Shown: piece after piece, positions 26,001 through 38,600 of the stretch
Layout of the letters: every line of letters begins with the position of its first letter
Position numbering within the stretch: position 1 is the first letter of the stretch
NCBI GenBank assembly: GCA_001695595.3
Contig: MBPM02000004.1
Span: 186,001 to 250,000, forward strand
Direction of reading: 5' to 3'
DNA from: Plasmopara viticola
Taxonomy: Eukaryota; Oomycota; Peronosporomycetes; Peronosporales; Peronosporaceae
DNA: 64,000 nt
Translations under genes and position numbers: made by a program
Notes under the pieces: generated by a model
What the model saw: the letters and a program-made list of their open reading frames with translations, nothing else
Told to the model about the DNA's origin: nothing
Database searches by the model: none

Positions 26001-27725
26001 AGGGACTCGCGACTTCTCGTGAAATGGCTCTTACTCCTTGCCGACCAACTCCGAACTAAGTTGTGCTTGTTTCTTTCAAAGCCATACACAGACTATCCTC
26101 TTCAAATATATTTTTGCTCGGTCGCAAAAATAATGTCTATGAACACAGAGATCTAGTATCATCGTCACATTGTAATTTGCTCTCAGTCTGAACCTTAAGC
26201 TTATACGAACTGTGCATCCGGCCATGTAATTTCTTACTTCAGTCGGAATCGGTTAACCATTTTTTTGCCAAGCTTCACTTACGCAGTACAAATTAAATGT
26301 TGTTGGTTAATTAAATTTTATAGTTCACCTATTGCAGTTGCTTCGAATAGAAGCTAATATTACAATGTAATGTGACGGAACCCGGTCCCGATAAAATCTG
26401 GTGGTCTTTAGACGTAGAGTTGATTGCTAAGAGTTGAGGTAGATAATTGAAGATAGCCTTATAACTTATGCTCAGCTTGCTTTTTATTGTAATTGTTTTC
26501 CTTACTATATTGAGCGCAAAAAAAATCCCCACGACCGAAAATTAGCTAGTCGCTCGCGGACTTATTTCTTTGGTAATTTATAGACTCAACTGAGTGCCGC
26601 CTTGCAAAAGGTGAGTTATAGAATGCAGATATAAGCTTGAAACGGCATAAGCTTTTTGAAGTGGCCAAACGTCCGAATTGACTAAATACTCAGCGCTTGC
26701 CAAGCAACTTCAATATTTATCTCCCTTTGATTCATTCATTTGCTCTGGTCGGCCGTTGTTACATTCTTCGAGCTCTGTGTAAATGATTCGCGTTCATCTT
26801 TGTGTCGTATTTATCATCACCGGTGCTAGGCACGAATTAAAAGTACTTTCACGTGTGTCTAAAATTGCGTATTAAGTAGTACTCAACCATAGTGTTTGAA
26901 TACATGGATCTCAAGAGCGTCCACTAACACTATCATATTTTTAAACAAGACAACAGGAAATATGAGCGCTATCGATCCACTTAAAGGCCAAGCCTACATC
27001 ATGATTTTCATTAAACTTTAGAAAGGTCTTCGAAATGAAGTTGGAAATTCAAAAAGCAATCACAGCCGACTTGTCAAGGACGCATGTGTAGTTCGACCGC
27101 TAGAATCTTTTGAAAAGAGCTTGTAGAATGAGCCTAACGGTCACTTCACGTGATGCAAATTTTTCATCTCTCTCGAGTCTCTCACTGCTTTTGTTTGCTC
27201 ACGCTCTCTTCATACACTTAGACTAATTTGAAATGATGGTCTAAGTAAATTTACTGATTTAGCTCGGTAATAAAACTGTGATAAACGCATTAGGCACATC
27301 CTGCGGTTAGCATTAACCACCATGATCAAAGTAGACAACTTGTCGGCGTAAGCCGCTTGTTAGAACGTGATGAACGTTTGCAACGTCGACTTGCACGCCA
27401 TACAATGTCTACAACAGCAGTTCACCTTTTTTTAGTCAAAAACTAAAATCTTACGTGTTGTAAGTCAAAGCCTTAATATTTGGTTTACAAAAATTCTCGG
27501 TAATCCAGCGCGCCACACCTTCTTTGCCAACTTGATAGGATTGAGTAAAGCTTTATCGTAGCCTTATAAGAATTACAGACGACTTTAACGGTCTCTGTAG
27601 TAGAAATTTTCGGTGGACTTCATCACCAGCAACCTAAGATTGTTGACCTTTACTGCTGCAAAACCATCAGCTCTCTTTCATTCTGATGCTGTCAAGTCTA
27701 AACTCGAATAGCCGCTGTTGAGATG
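23001..27725. other. Gene-free degenerate stretch
   Basis: About 4.7 kb with no frame above 95 codons and no domain I recognise. It is A+T-rich. It runs up to the target site of the LTR retrotransposon that starts at 27726. Confidence 0.5.
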
Positions 27726-28036
27726 TGTAAGGAACCACACTCACATGTTCTAGAACCATTCTAGAATGTCAGTGAGCGTAGGTTACAAACATCCTATATG
27801 TTTTCGATAATAAAACTCAACCCACATTCAAGGAGAGATGATACATATATTCATATTAGTTAATAGGAAAGGCGACGTACTAGGAGGAGTGACTTACATG
27901 AGAAAAAAAGTTGGAAGAAATTGGATAGGTTACATATCAGTCTAAGAAATAATATCTTTTTTTAGTTCGCCACAAATCTTCAAGTCAACCTACAACCTAC
28001 AGTCCAACACCGCCGACCAACACCCAGATCCTCACA
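27726..28036 (+). repeat. 5' LTR of the chromovirus
   Basis: 311 bp, TG...CA ends. Near its start is a dyad TTCTAGAACCATTCTAGAA (27748-27766) inside a longer palindrome (CTCACATG ... TGTCAGTGAG). An AATAAAA polyadenylation-type word follows about 50 bp later. Confidence 0.95.
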
Positions 28037-28387
28037 TGTGGTAGCACTTGTTGGTCGTGCTTTTGCGTCGTCAAGTTCCTCGTCCGGGAATAACTGTCGC
28101 TAGGGTGTTTGCTGTCCCTTTTCCGCCCCAACCGTGTGGAAGCGCTGTGGAATTGGTCGAGTGTGTGGTTTTCAATATCTGCCCGTTATTCTGAGAGCCT
28201 GCTTTTTGCATATAGAGTCACTCAGTTGGGTATTGAGGTTGGACCCGACTTGGCTGGTTGAAGCAGTTAATTTATTTCGGAACGTTTAATTCGTGTGCGC
28301 ACAAGCCGACCCACACTTCCTCACTCATTAATTTGAGTCGACAGCTTCGGGGAAAGGAAGTAGGGCCAAATCAGTCGTGCACGTTCT

Positions 28388-28690
28388 ATGGGCAAGAAGC
28401 GCCGTGCTGAATCGGAAATTCCCTTTGATTGTGAACAAGCTTTCGTCTTCGACTCTGGTGACCAAGTTTCAAAAGCGGCGCAAGATCTCATCCATTCTGT
28501 CAAAAAGTCTCGTCGAATCGCTTCGCTCCTTTCCAAGCGTCTCAATAAAGAAAAAGAAATTCTCCCCGATCAAGGCAAGTCTCTCTCCGATCCTCTCCAA
28601 GAAGTCGACACTTTATTCCAAGAAGTTGAGCGGATTTCAGTCAAAGATTTACGCTACAATTTAAAAGATCTGGTTAAAGCTGAAAATTAA
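28388..28690 (+). CDS. Intact 100-residue ORF ahead of gag in the chromovirus
   Basis: ATG at 28388, TAA at 28688-28690, with no internal stop, in an element whose other genes are all broken. The product is highly charged, starts MGKKRR, and has a Lys/Arg-rich middle (KKSRR, about 39-43) and a Glu/Leu heptad-like second half (about 48-100) that could form a helix or coiled coil. It shows no zinc knuckle or gag core. About 30 bp of T-rich spacer separates its stop from the next ATG (28721), where gag appears to begin, so it is a separate frame rather than the gag N terminus. Its function is unknown: an accessory or nucleic-acid-binding protein is possible, and so is chance survival in a short frame. 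Confidence 0.5.
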   Translation: MGKKRRAESEIPFDCEQAFVFDSGDQVSKAAQDLIHSVKKSRRIASLLSKRLNKEKEILPDQGKSLSDPLQEVDTLFQEVERISVKDLRYNLKDLVKAEN

Positions 28691-28720
28691 GTTTTTGCTT
28701 TTTTAAATACTTCATTCATC

Positions 28721-29740
28721 ATGGCCGAACCATCTATGAACCAGATTATGCAGCATCTTATGCAATTATGAATAAACAACAAGAAATTATCGAGAAATTA
28801 ATTCAGAAACAATTGGAGAGTAAAGTTAAAGTTGACAGATTGAAGCTGCCAACTTATAGTGGGCGAAGTGATGCGTCTGCTCGCCTCGATTGGGCAGACT
28901 TGAAAAATTATTTTTTTTGGCGCATGGAAGTAAATGAAAAGAGGAGTCTTTAGCGAAACAAATTATCGCAGTTCTTGGAACAACTTTGCGTGGAGCAGCA
29001 GCTCAATGGTATGTGCTTCATCAGCATGAATTTAATACGGTGAATGAGTTCTTCGTTGCTTTGGATAAAGAGTTTGTGCCGGCGGATTTGCAATATCGTT
29101 TACGTGACGAATTGCATCGATTGAGACAAGAGAGTTGTAAAGATTTACCTGATTACGTTGCGAAATTTTGACAACTTATTTCGCAAATATCTAACATGAC
29201 GGAGATTGACCAAATAATATATTTTCAAAGAGGATTAAGGCAAAGAACTAGAGAAGAAGTTCAGTATTGACGTTGCGAAACTTTATCTGCGGCGGTCACA
29301 GTCGCTCTCGATTTTGAACGCGCTCATTAAATATTTCAAGTGGCTATGCAAGTCAAGCACCACGTATTCCACGTCCTGGTCCACTATCAGTGACACAGCC
29401 GTCTAATGGATCTGAGCCAATGGAAATTGACCATGCTCGTTCTTTTTAAAGGTCATCCCGATATCAGAATCGTTATCAAAATAATCGTCGTCCAAATAAG
29501 CCCAAGAGTTCATTCTGCAAGAGCCTTGATCGAACTATTCAATGATGTTATAAGCGCAAGAACAGACATTAAGGCAACTCCAATCAAGATAATCGAAATC
29601 ATGATCGCGCAAATATCAAATACTTCGAAAATGAATCTGTTTAAGATGAAACGATTGCTACAACGTCTCATGAAACTATCACAACATTCAGTGAAGCTAC
29701 TGCAAACTATAGTGGAAAAGATTCAATCATCAAGCAAGGG
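28721..29740 (+). pseudogene. Broken gag of the chromovirus
   Basis: The gag-type core is visible as LKLPTYSGR (about 28841) followed by a WADLKNYFF block. A second block around 28986-29170 contains AAAQWY, NEFFVALDKEF and LHRLRQ, typical of retrotransposon gag. There is an early frame change near 28765 and stops near 28951 and 29169, and the expected CCHC knuckle near 29510 is not readable. Confidence 0.75.
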
Positions 29741-32700
29741 AATCTTGATGAACATGCTGTCAATATTATGCTATATTCAGGCGCCACGTGTAATGTGGTC
29801 AATCCAGGACTTTTACAAAATGTCCATTCCAAAGAAGTAATTCAAGTAACTCGTTTCGACGGCAGCAACACTATTACGAAGAAAGTTAAACAAGGGTTTG
29901 CAGATATATCTTTTGATGGAAATAATTTTTCGAACGTTCCGGTCATGAAATGGCCAATGAATAGTAGTTCTCACGATGTTATTTAAGTAAACCGTGGTTT
30001 ACAGCTCATGAACCAATTATAAACTGGCGAACGCATCAAGTCTCATTCAATACAAGCGATAATCAACCTGACCCTCCAATTGAACATGAAATTATTTCCG
30101 CATCAGAGTTTTCAAAAAAATTAAAGAAGGCAGAATATGAAGAAGTTTATCGTATTAAAATTTGTAAAGCCTCTGTGGATGAAGAGCAAAAAGAGCCAAA
30201 GCTTCAATCTTTGCTGGATTCATTCCAAGACGTTTTTCCAAAGAAATTGCCAGATGCTTCACCGCCACATCGTTCGGTAGAGTTTCAAATGACCATGAAA
30301 CTAGGAGCTCAGCGAAGTACTCGACCACCTTTTCGTCTATCACAAGTGGAACAAGATGCATTACAGAAATTTGTTGGCGAAATCCTATCACGCAGTTGGA
30401 TTGAATTATCTGACTCTCCTTGGGTATCCAATATATTTGGTATACCAAAGAAGGATTCGAAGATAGGAACAAGTATTTCACGTTCCGAATGGATTCGATT
30501 TGGTAACGCAAACATATTGTTGCGATGGATTATTGATTTTTGGTATGTTAACTCTCACACCATTGTTCCAAAGATTCCCTTGCCGCACATTGACGAACTA
30601 TTTGATAAGATGCAAGGAAACTGTTATGATACTGTAATTGATTTTGCGCAAGGTTATCATCAAATGCGCATTCATCCAAACAGCAAGAACTATACCGCAT
30701 TTCGTACAAGTAATGAAATCTATCAATGGTGTGTTGCACCAATGGGTCTTGCAGGGATGCCAAGAGTTTGGTCACGACTCATGCGAGTTCTATTTGGAAA
30801 ATTTCCATTTGTTGTCGTATACTTGGATGGTATTTGTGTGGTTTCACACAGTTATGCTGAACACTTGGTTCATTTGAAAACCGTGTTTCAAATTTTGCGA
30901 AAAGAAAAGCTTCATGCTCATATCGGCAAGTGTAAATTTGCACCCGAAGAAGTCAGCTTTTTGGGTCATACTGTATCACGGAAAGGATTGTCTGTTGATC
31001 CTTCCAAAACAGAAGCAATTGCTAAATGGCTAGTGCCATCTTCAGTTCAAGAAGTTCAAAGTTTACTCGGCTTAGCTGGTTTTTATCGCCGCTTTATTCA
31101 TCAATTTGCTTAAATTGTTTTGCCAGCAAGCTTGTGAAGAAGGACATACAGTGGACTTGGGGGAAAGACCAAGATCGTGCTTTTGCTAGTCTAAAGTCTG
31201 CTTTGCAGTCTGCACCATCCTCACGTTACCTAATTTTTCACGCTCTTTTGTACTCACTACAGATGCGTCAGGATTGTGCATTGGTGGTGTACTTTCACAA
31301 TTTGTAAATGGTCATGATCATCCTGTTGCTTTCTATCATAAGAAGCTTGGTTTCATGAAATTTAACTGGCCGGCACATAAAAAGGAATTATTTGCAATAA
31401 AAGGTGGTCTCGATCAATGGCGTCATTAACTTTACGGTCATCAATTTGAGATATCCACGGATAATAGCGCACTCTCGTGGCTGCTTCATCATCCTAAAGT
31501 GTCCACTAGATTGGCAAGATACTTGACAACATTTTCTCAGTATACTTTTACGATTCATCACATCAAAGGTGTTCTTAATGTCGTCGCTGATGCTTTGTCG
31601 TGTCGACCAGACGAATGTGCTCCTTCAACTATCGAATTTCATGAATGTGATGCTAAATGTCAAGCTCGAGGTTCTCGTTTGCGTGTTTCACCATCTGGGC
31701 CAACTCTGCTCCAGGAGGGGCCTGAATCCCTTCAAGTTGCGGCAGTAATGATTGCATCTTATATCGAGTTGTCGCCAGATGTCCGCAACATGTTCCATCA
31801 AGGTTATGCCAATGATCCTGAGTTTCAAGACTCATGGACGAAGTCTGATACTGACACATTGTTCATTAAACATGACGAATTATTGCATCTGCGTACTTCC
31901 AACAAAGTTGCAAGACTTTGTGTGTCGAACAACGATCGTTTGCGAACTCAAGTCATTTCGCAATATCATGACTCTGATATAGCTGCTCATCCTGGCAACC
32001 GCAGAACTTTATTTGCGAGTTGCACAGTGGTACTATTGAAAGACATTACAATATGATATAAAGGAATATGTCAAGACGTGTGAAACTTGTACACGCTGGA
32101 AACATGGCAATCAACGAAAAATGGATTACTTATGCCAATCTTAATACCTAAGCAATCCTGGCATGTTGTGTCAATGGATTTTATAACTGAAATTCCTGTA
32201 TCAAATGGTTTTGATGCCATTTAAACTGTTGTCGACAAATTGTCAAAACGTACCAAGTACGCTGCAGTGCATGCGAATGATGATGTATCTGCAACAGCCA
32301 AAGCATTCTTTGGAGCTGTAGTTCGACAGCATGGATAACCTGAAGTTATTATCAGTGACAGAGATAGCAAGTTCACTTCATCATTTTGGAACTCTCTGAT
32401 GACAATCATGGGTGTTCGACTTAGTATGACAACAGCACATCGTGCTCAAGCCGATGGACAAATGGAACGATAAAACTAAGTCGTTAAAGATGCACTTGGA
32501 TGTATGGTGTCCTATCACGGAACAGATTGGACAAATTACTTAGGCAATATCGATTATGCTCATTCAACACTTGTCAGTGCATCTACTGGATATTTTCCAT
32601 TTGAGATTGACACCGGAAGAAAAGAACGTTCTTCTTGGCAAAAAGGAATAAGTGGTAACGATTCGAAAGTGGAAATTGATATTCAAGCTAGAGAGTTCGT

Positions 32701-33234
32701 GGAAAAAAGACAAAAGATAATTGAACAAGCACGAAAGAATCTACTAAAAGCTCAAGCCACTCAAAACAATATTATGATCAGAAACGTGGAGTACATCAAG
32801 TTAAATTCCAAGTTGGAGATCTAGTTATGCTAGATACTCGAAGAATCTCTCAAAGACATGCTGCCTAAGATATGGAAATTAAACGAGCGAAATTTGCAGC
32901 AAGAAAAGTTGGGCCATATGAAATCATCAAGATGATAAATCCCAATGTGGCAAAACTCAATTTGCCACCAAGCATGAAGAGAATCAACCCGACCTTCAAT
33001 GTCGGTGTATTGTCGAAGTACGAGCCGACACCAGACAAGTTCCTTAGTCGTCCTATCCCCAAAGCGTCGAAGTTTGTGGACTATGACTCAGCTGATCAGC
33101 TTCAAATCATTCAACGTATTTTAAAGAAGAGACAATTTAATCGCCAACCCGAATGGCTTGTTCAGTGGCATGGTGAAGCAGAAGAAGAAGCTAGCTGGGA
33201 AAAAGAAAAATATATTCGACACGTAGCTCATTGA
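29740..33234 (+). pseudogene. Broken pol of the chromovirus (PR-RT-RH-IN-chromodomain)
   Basis: The protease active-site block reads LYSGATCNVV (about 29770), with Tyr where the catalytic Asp should be. The reverse transcriptase (30175-31113, one open frame) has DFAQGYHQMRI intact, but the catalytic box reads YLDG instead of YLDD (about 30822-30833). RNase H (about 31130-31600) keeps TTDASG and STDNSAL but is frame-shifted and has a stop near 31429. The integrase (about 31960-32500) keeps SMDF, ISDRDSKF and an ADGQMER block but has at least four stops, two of them just after the catalytic Glu. The C-terminal chromodomain (about 33090-33234) reads IQRILKKRQF ... EWLVQWHG ... SWEKEKYI. The gene is therefore dead by both truncation and catalytic loss. 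Confidence 0.93.
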
Positions 33235-33289
33235 AATGATCTCGTTGCTGACTTTAAACAGCGACAACGAGAGATCAAATCAAAGAGGA

Positions 33290-33599
33290 TGTAAGGAATC
33301 ACACTCACATGTTCTAGAACCATTCTAGAATGTCAGTGAGCGTAGGTTACAAACATCCTACATGTTTTCGATAATAAAACTTAACCCACATTCAAGGAGA
33401 GATGATACATATATTCATATCAGTTAATAGGAAAGGCGACGTACTAGGAGGAGTGACTTACATGAGAAAAACAGTAGGAAGAAAGTGGATAGGTTACATA
33501 TCAGTCCAAGAAAATATCACTATTTTAGTTCGCCACAAATCTTCAAGCCAACCTACAACCTACAGTCCAACACCGCCGACCAACACCCAGATCCTCACA
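33290..33599 (+). repeat. 3' LTR of the chromovirus
   Basis: 310 bp, near-identical to 27726-28036, including the TTCTAGAA dyad (33312-33330). It is preceded directly by a purine-rich tract and followed by the AGATG target copy. Confidence 0.95.
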
Positions 33600-33604
33600 A
33601 GATG

Positions 33605-36600
33605 AAACTTCATATCGTCTTATCGTGATGCCCAGCAAGGTGGGGTCTTGGTTCGCGAAGAGTGTCAAATCAGACGCAAGAACTATCGGTTAATGCCCAT
33701 ACCGTGCTATTCGGCCCAAAACTCTAGCTTTTTCATGCCAGTAAGGCTTAGTCGAGGCACCTTGTAGAACTGGTACTTTGAGATCCGTCCTGTCCAGGCC
33801 GCTTGAATGATCAAGTGAAGTTTTAATGGGTCGCATATTTATTGCTGCAACAATAGTGAAGTACATTTGGCGCGGACACAATGACTACAAGCCGTATTCA
33901 AGTCATTTGTTTTTCTCAGCGTCTCTTTAAAGATTTGCTAGAATGCTCAACCTTGTTGGCTTAATGAGTACAAATGGCTATACAATAATTGATGGGGCCC
34001 ATTATCACCCCCAAACTGCTCGAAGAGCTATTAAATTTAGCGCGCATGCAGGTGTGCTCGTAAACCAACAGATCTAACTTCGAAAGAAAGCAACTTCTTA
34101 ATGTATATACCTCTTCATGGTTCGAGGTCAATCTGAAGAAGCCGCATTCTGACTGTAGACCTATCCCAAAACTTTTACGAGCGTTAATAGTTTGTAATGC
34201 TGGTTCTCATAAGCAAAGCGCATGGCCGAAAGTAAGTTTTTTCTTTCTTTTTGACCGCCAAAGCTAGCCAAAATTATATGTGGAGTTCGAATTAAGGCGC
34301 CTTCACGAGCGCCGCAACATCTTTTTGAAGTGGCGCGGTCTTTTCACCTTTCAAATATAGTGAGGACCTTTCGCTTGACTTTGGCAAGATTCGTCCCTAT
34401 TCAGCATTAGTAGCAACAACAAATTTGTGGATTTTTTGTCGCACATCAGGATATCGATCGACCTCATACATGCGTTTGGTTTGAAGTATGGGCTTCTTGC
34501 ATGGTATTACGGCAAAGATAAGATATCTTTGAGCTAAATTTCTACATCGATCGAGTAAGTTGCACTATTGGCTCGTGAACGTGTATTTATATATCCAAAA
34601 TAGTTGGGATTTGACAAACTGAGTTATATAAACGTATCTGTACTCAAATCTAGATAAGTTTAGTACCAGAATATATTTTCACATATCGTCCTTTGCCTTA
34701 GCGCTTCTCTCAGCACCGAGTAGAGATCGTGAGCAGGATTTGATGCGGTGCTAAATCCCAATACAATCAATGGATGCAAATACAAGTTTTTGATTAATGG
34801 CTCGCGCACACCTGCCATCAGATCGTGGCTTTGTTTGAAACAAATATTCTTTTTAGGCTTCACACGAGGAATGGGTTTATAGAAATTTTCGCTGTGTGCG
34901 GAGCCGATAAACGCACTTTTTGGCTTCATAGCCAGTCCTTTTTTAGTCAAAAAATGCTTAAGGATGAACAGAAACTGAGTCCTCATCCGCGGGATGGCAA
35001 CTTGCATTTGTCATGATGGTAGACTCGTCGCAAAGCCCATCACCAGCTGCGTTTACGATCTTTGTCATGAATTAATAATAGGGATGAGGGATGTGTTAAA
35101 GATTGTCGCCTCTGACTTAATACCTCTTTTAGTATTTAAAAGTTAAGGCATCATTCGTAAGGGTGGAAGGGTGCTTGATTAAACATTTTGGCGAGCCAAA
35201 ATTGAGTAATGTCAATACTGCGGCAAGATTTGTGTGCACGACAAATAAGGATTCCAAATCGATTATAAGTACATCGAGGACCTCGCTTTGGTGTCCGTAG
35301 CTAATCGATTCGCGAAGGCTGCAATGCAAATATATAATTCGAAATTTGCAACGAAGAATTGACCGACCTTACACATCAGTACATGTTTGCTTTCAATATA
35401 TTGCTTGTAATGAATGATGCTACCATTTTGAGCATAATTTACGAAAAAAATCGGCTTTTGACTGCGCCAGCCACAGGCAGCCACAAGCAGCCCCAAGAAA
35501 CTCTTTCTTGTCTGCAAGAATTATCTGGCTGCTACGTAAAACTAGCCTTCTATGCTTAAATTTGACTACTTGTCAAAAGGAAATCACAACCAACTAGTTG
35601 CGCATAACTTACTGCCAAACTGCATCAAATGAATTCGGGCACTAAATAATAAAATAACTGCGTTTAAATTGTGATTTACTGCACACTAAGGACCTGAAAA
35701 TTAGTAATGAATGATTGCCTCCTCTGTGCAAAACCCCGTCACACTATTCACAAAAACATACGACATGTTTGTAAGGAATTAGTCCCTAGTATGGGCACAA
35801 CAGTCATCTCCAAGAACAAGCCGCAGAGTTTCGAACCACTGATATATCTAACGATCGATTAAGAAAATATCTACAACAACAAAAGTATTTAAATTCGGAA
35901 TGCCAAAGATGGAAAAATTTTGACCTTCAAAATTTTGAGTATCGCCTCTTGTGAATTCAAGTGCTACCGGACAAAGCAGTATCTGCTGTTTTAGCAACGA
36001 CAAGCATGGACACATGGTCTGATCCTATCTCATAAAGGCCGACAAAGCGGACCTTTTTTGCTTATGGGCTTTGAAGGGTCGATGACGGGAGCCGCACCCT
36101 CAGAGCTAGGAAAACGATGTCATTAGCAGGGGTGGCGGTGCTAATCTTGTAATAAATAAGTTTTCACGATGCGTGTGGCTGATACATACTGTGGAATCTA
36201 CGAAAAAAGTCTTTTTCGGCTTGACTGGTTACTCATGCAAGAGCCGTTAGGCTAAAGCTCTACAGCTTTGATAGGAGAACTAGCAGCAGCGGACTGCAAG
36301 ATGTAAACGTAAGTACAGTAGCCTTTTGGAGTTGACGTAGACTTTTAGCGCGTTGAAAAATAATGCGCAGGCATCATTTGCACTAAATTGACTGATACCC
36401 TGAGACTAAGATCAAGCCATTGTATTTTTTCACTCTCTGACTGCTGAAGAAGCAAGTAAAAATGCCGACCTCTTACGAAAATTAGTGTATTTTGGTGTGA
36501 TCCATATGGCCTAGGTCTAACCTTGAGCTCAATGGCAGGCAAGCACTATAGATATTGTGGTGGGATTCTTTGGGGTCACAAGACACCTGGATAATATATG

Positions 36601-38480
36601 TGCATTTCGATAAAACAGACTTATTCTGCCTTTAAAATGAACAGGGATGACTTGTATTTCACTTAAATACATACACGTAAATACAGTGTCGACTCAGTCT
36701 CTGGACTACGAGTTTGACGAGGAAGGGGCGGACCTTGAGGAGAGTATTTCTCGCGCGATGCAAGCTATGGCACCGAAAGGCATGCTCATCTGTCTCAGGC
36801 GCCGCAACTACTTTCTGAATTCCACTACTCCTGTGAACGAACTTGGCTCATACCGATCAATTGCCCTTTTGGCGGCTTCAAACATGCTTCTTACACCGCA
36901 CACAATCCGGATCAAAAGGTATGAAAGGCAAAGAGACAAGGATTGCCGTGCTTAAATATTTTTCTAACCCAGCTCAATTTCATATTCTTACCATAATTTC
37001 TGGCATGAAATCGACCACCTTAGACGAAATACTCTACCTTCATCAACATAGAGTGCGATTTGATTCGTTGGTGTGTCAGACATGACTTAGCTTTCAATGC
37101 TATAATGTTAAGCCAGGCGCTGAATTCGTGCATTTTGGGCACATGTATAAACTGACTCCTTCCATACTTCAACGTGTGGCCAATATATTGCGTCTTGTAT
37201 ACGAATGCTAGTTGCTTAGCTTATTAGATTGCAATGACCTTTAGACAGGCGAAGTGGAGCCATTTGAACGGCTTACAATTTTTCCGAGATGCGTGATTAC
37301 CATGCCACTTCCTAAGAAACTCCATGCCCTCAACATTGCACCTTTCCTCAAGATCACACTCTACATGAAAGTGCCGTTGGGAACGCGGAAAAAACCTTTC
37401 TCGCCTTAGCCTTGTGCCCTTTTGATAAAATTACACCATATGCACTTAAGATAATGCTGGAGTCAATTTCAGCGTCAGGACACCGCTGCGCGTCTTAGCG
37501 TTCCTCTTGAGGTAAAAAGCCGCTTCCACTCGTACTGCACTTGAGACATGGACAGCTGCTTTTAACACTTTAGTTATGGGTACCTGGTATGTCGACCTTA
37601 TGATTATTATAGGGGTACTGTATAGCATCTCGTACTCGCCTTACGAGCGCAGAGCCTACGTTTTTGGCACCTCAAGACTGGTATGAGGCTCGAAACCTGA
37701 TCATCGCAATGCTTTTCAAGACGTCCCACACAAGCCTTTGGTGCGTCAACAACGTCTAAAAAAGGTCGAAACTATACACGCCGGCCAAAGTGTGACCATA
37801 CTGACATTTGTGTCCCCGAACCCCAAATTTAGTATGGTTTTGTACCAGAAATACTCTACATTTAGCTCTCTTGCTGTATGTATTTGGTGTGAACGAAGAT
37901 ACTCGAACTGCGTGGATAACGCCCAAATGACGATCAGATAAAATAAGCGCAGGGCTGAACGTTACGTCAATACATTTTCAGCCGAGATTTGCCTCTGGCT
38001 CACGATCCTCCATTTTCAATCTGTGTATAAAGCTGCATATGGTATAAATGGTGTATATAGTTTGAGTTTTTTTGAAGTGATTAAGATTTTTGTCATCAGT
38101 CTTTCTCGCATACACAGCGCTTGGAGGCTTTGGGGGTCAATTCCTCGTGCTGAGGTTCAGCACATTATCATATAGACTGACATTTATGGTCAAATGACAC
38201 CATCGTCAACGCTTGGAGACTCGCAACGCAATAAAGAACGATTAACTCAATCAAAGAAATATCGTGCCGTTGTACAGGAGAGAGATGGTCGATTGAGCCT
38301 ATTTTGATTCGTGCTCCAGTGCCAAGATCACCAGCATCGCTCGTCAGATTTCAACCAGTAGGAAGGAGTAAACGATGGAAATTAGAAGGCGTTTTACCAA
38401 TGATGTTCCGACACCACGACCCGAATTTTAGTGCATGTAGAAACGAGTGACTTACTTACGTCGACACATCCCTCATTCAA
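33605..38480. other. Gene-free degenerate stretch
   Basis: No gene is supported. Frames at 34660-35007 (minus, 115 codons) and 36647-36955 (plus, 102 codons) have no recognisable domain and overlap frames of similar length on other strands or phases. Confidence 0.45.
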
Positions 38481-38529
38481 TCTTTGTTCAAATTCCACGT
38501 CATTATTACAAACGCATGCACGGCACATG

Positions 38530-38545
38530 GTCCATTCTACTTTTC
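38530..38545 (+). promoter_or_regulatory. Possible oomycete core-promoter element
   Basis: GTCCATTCTACTTTTC matches the oomycete core consensus GCTCATTYBNCAWTTT at 12 of 16 positions, about 55-70 bp before the ATG at 38601. It helps decide for that start over the upstream in-frame ATG at 38484, which would lie before the transcription start. Confidence 0.4.
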
Positions 38546-38600
38546 AGGCCCTACACGCCATTTTGAAACATTCTTTCATCCTCCCATCCGTTCTACTTCG

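Larger units (their letters stand above)
27726..33599 (+). mobile_element. Ty3/gypsy chromovirus LTR retrotransposon, complete but inactive
   Basis: Two LTRs (27726-28036 and 33290-33599) begin TGTAAGG and end CTCACA. They are flanked by a 5-bp target duplication AGATG at 27721-27725 and 33600-33604. A primer-binding-like TGGTAGCACTTGT starts 2 bp after the 5' LTR, and a purine-rich AAAGAGGA ends at the 3' LTR. The order is small ORF, gag, protease, reverse transcriptase, RNase H, integrase, chromodomain, all on the plus strand, which is the chromovirus order. Gag and pol are broken by many stops and frame changes. LTRs differ at about a dozen positions in 310 (my count), so the insertion is not recent. 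Confidence 0.95.

Noticed and set aside
38484..38600. Upstream in-frame ATG extending the lectin by 39 residues
   Set aside because: It would bury the signal peptide and precede the likely promoter element, so ATG 38601 is preferred.
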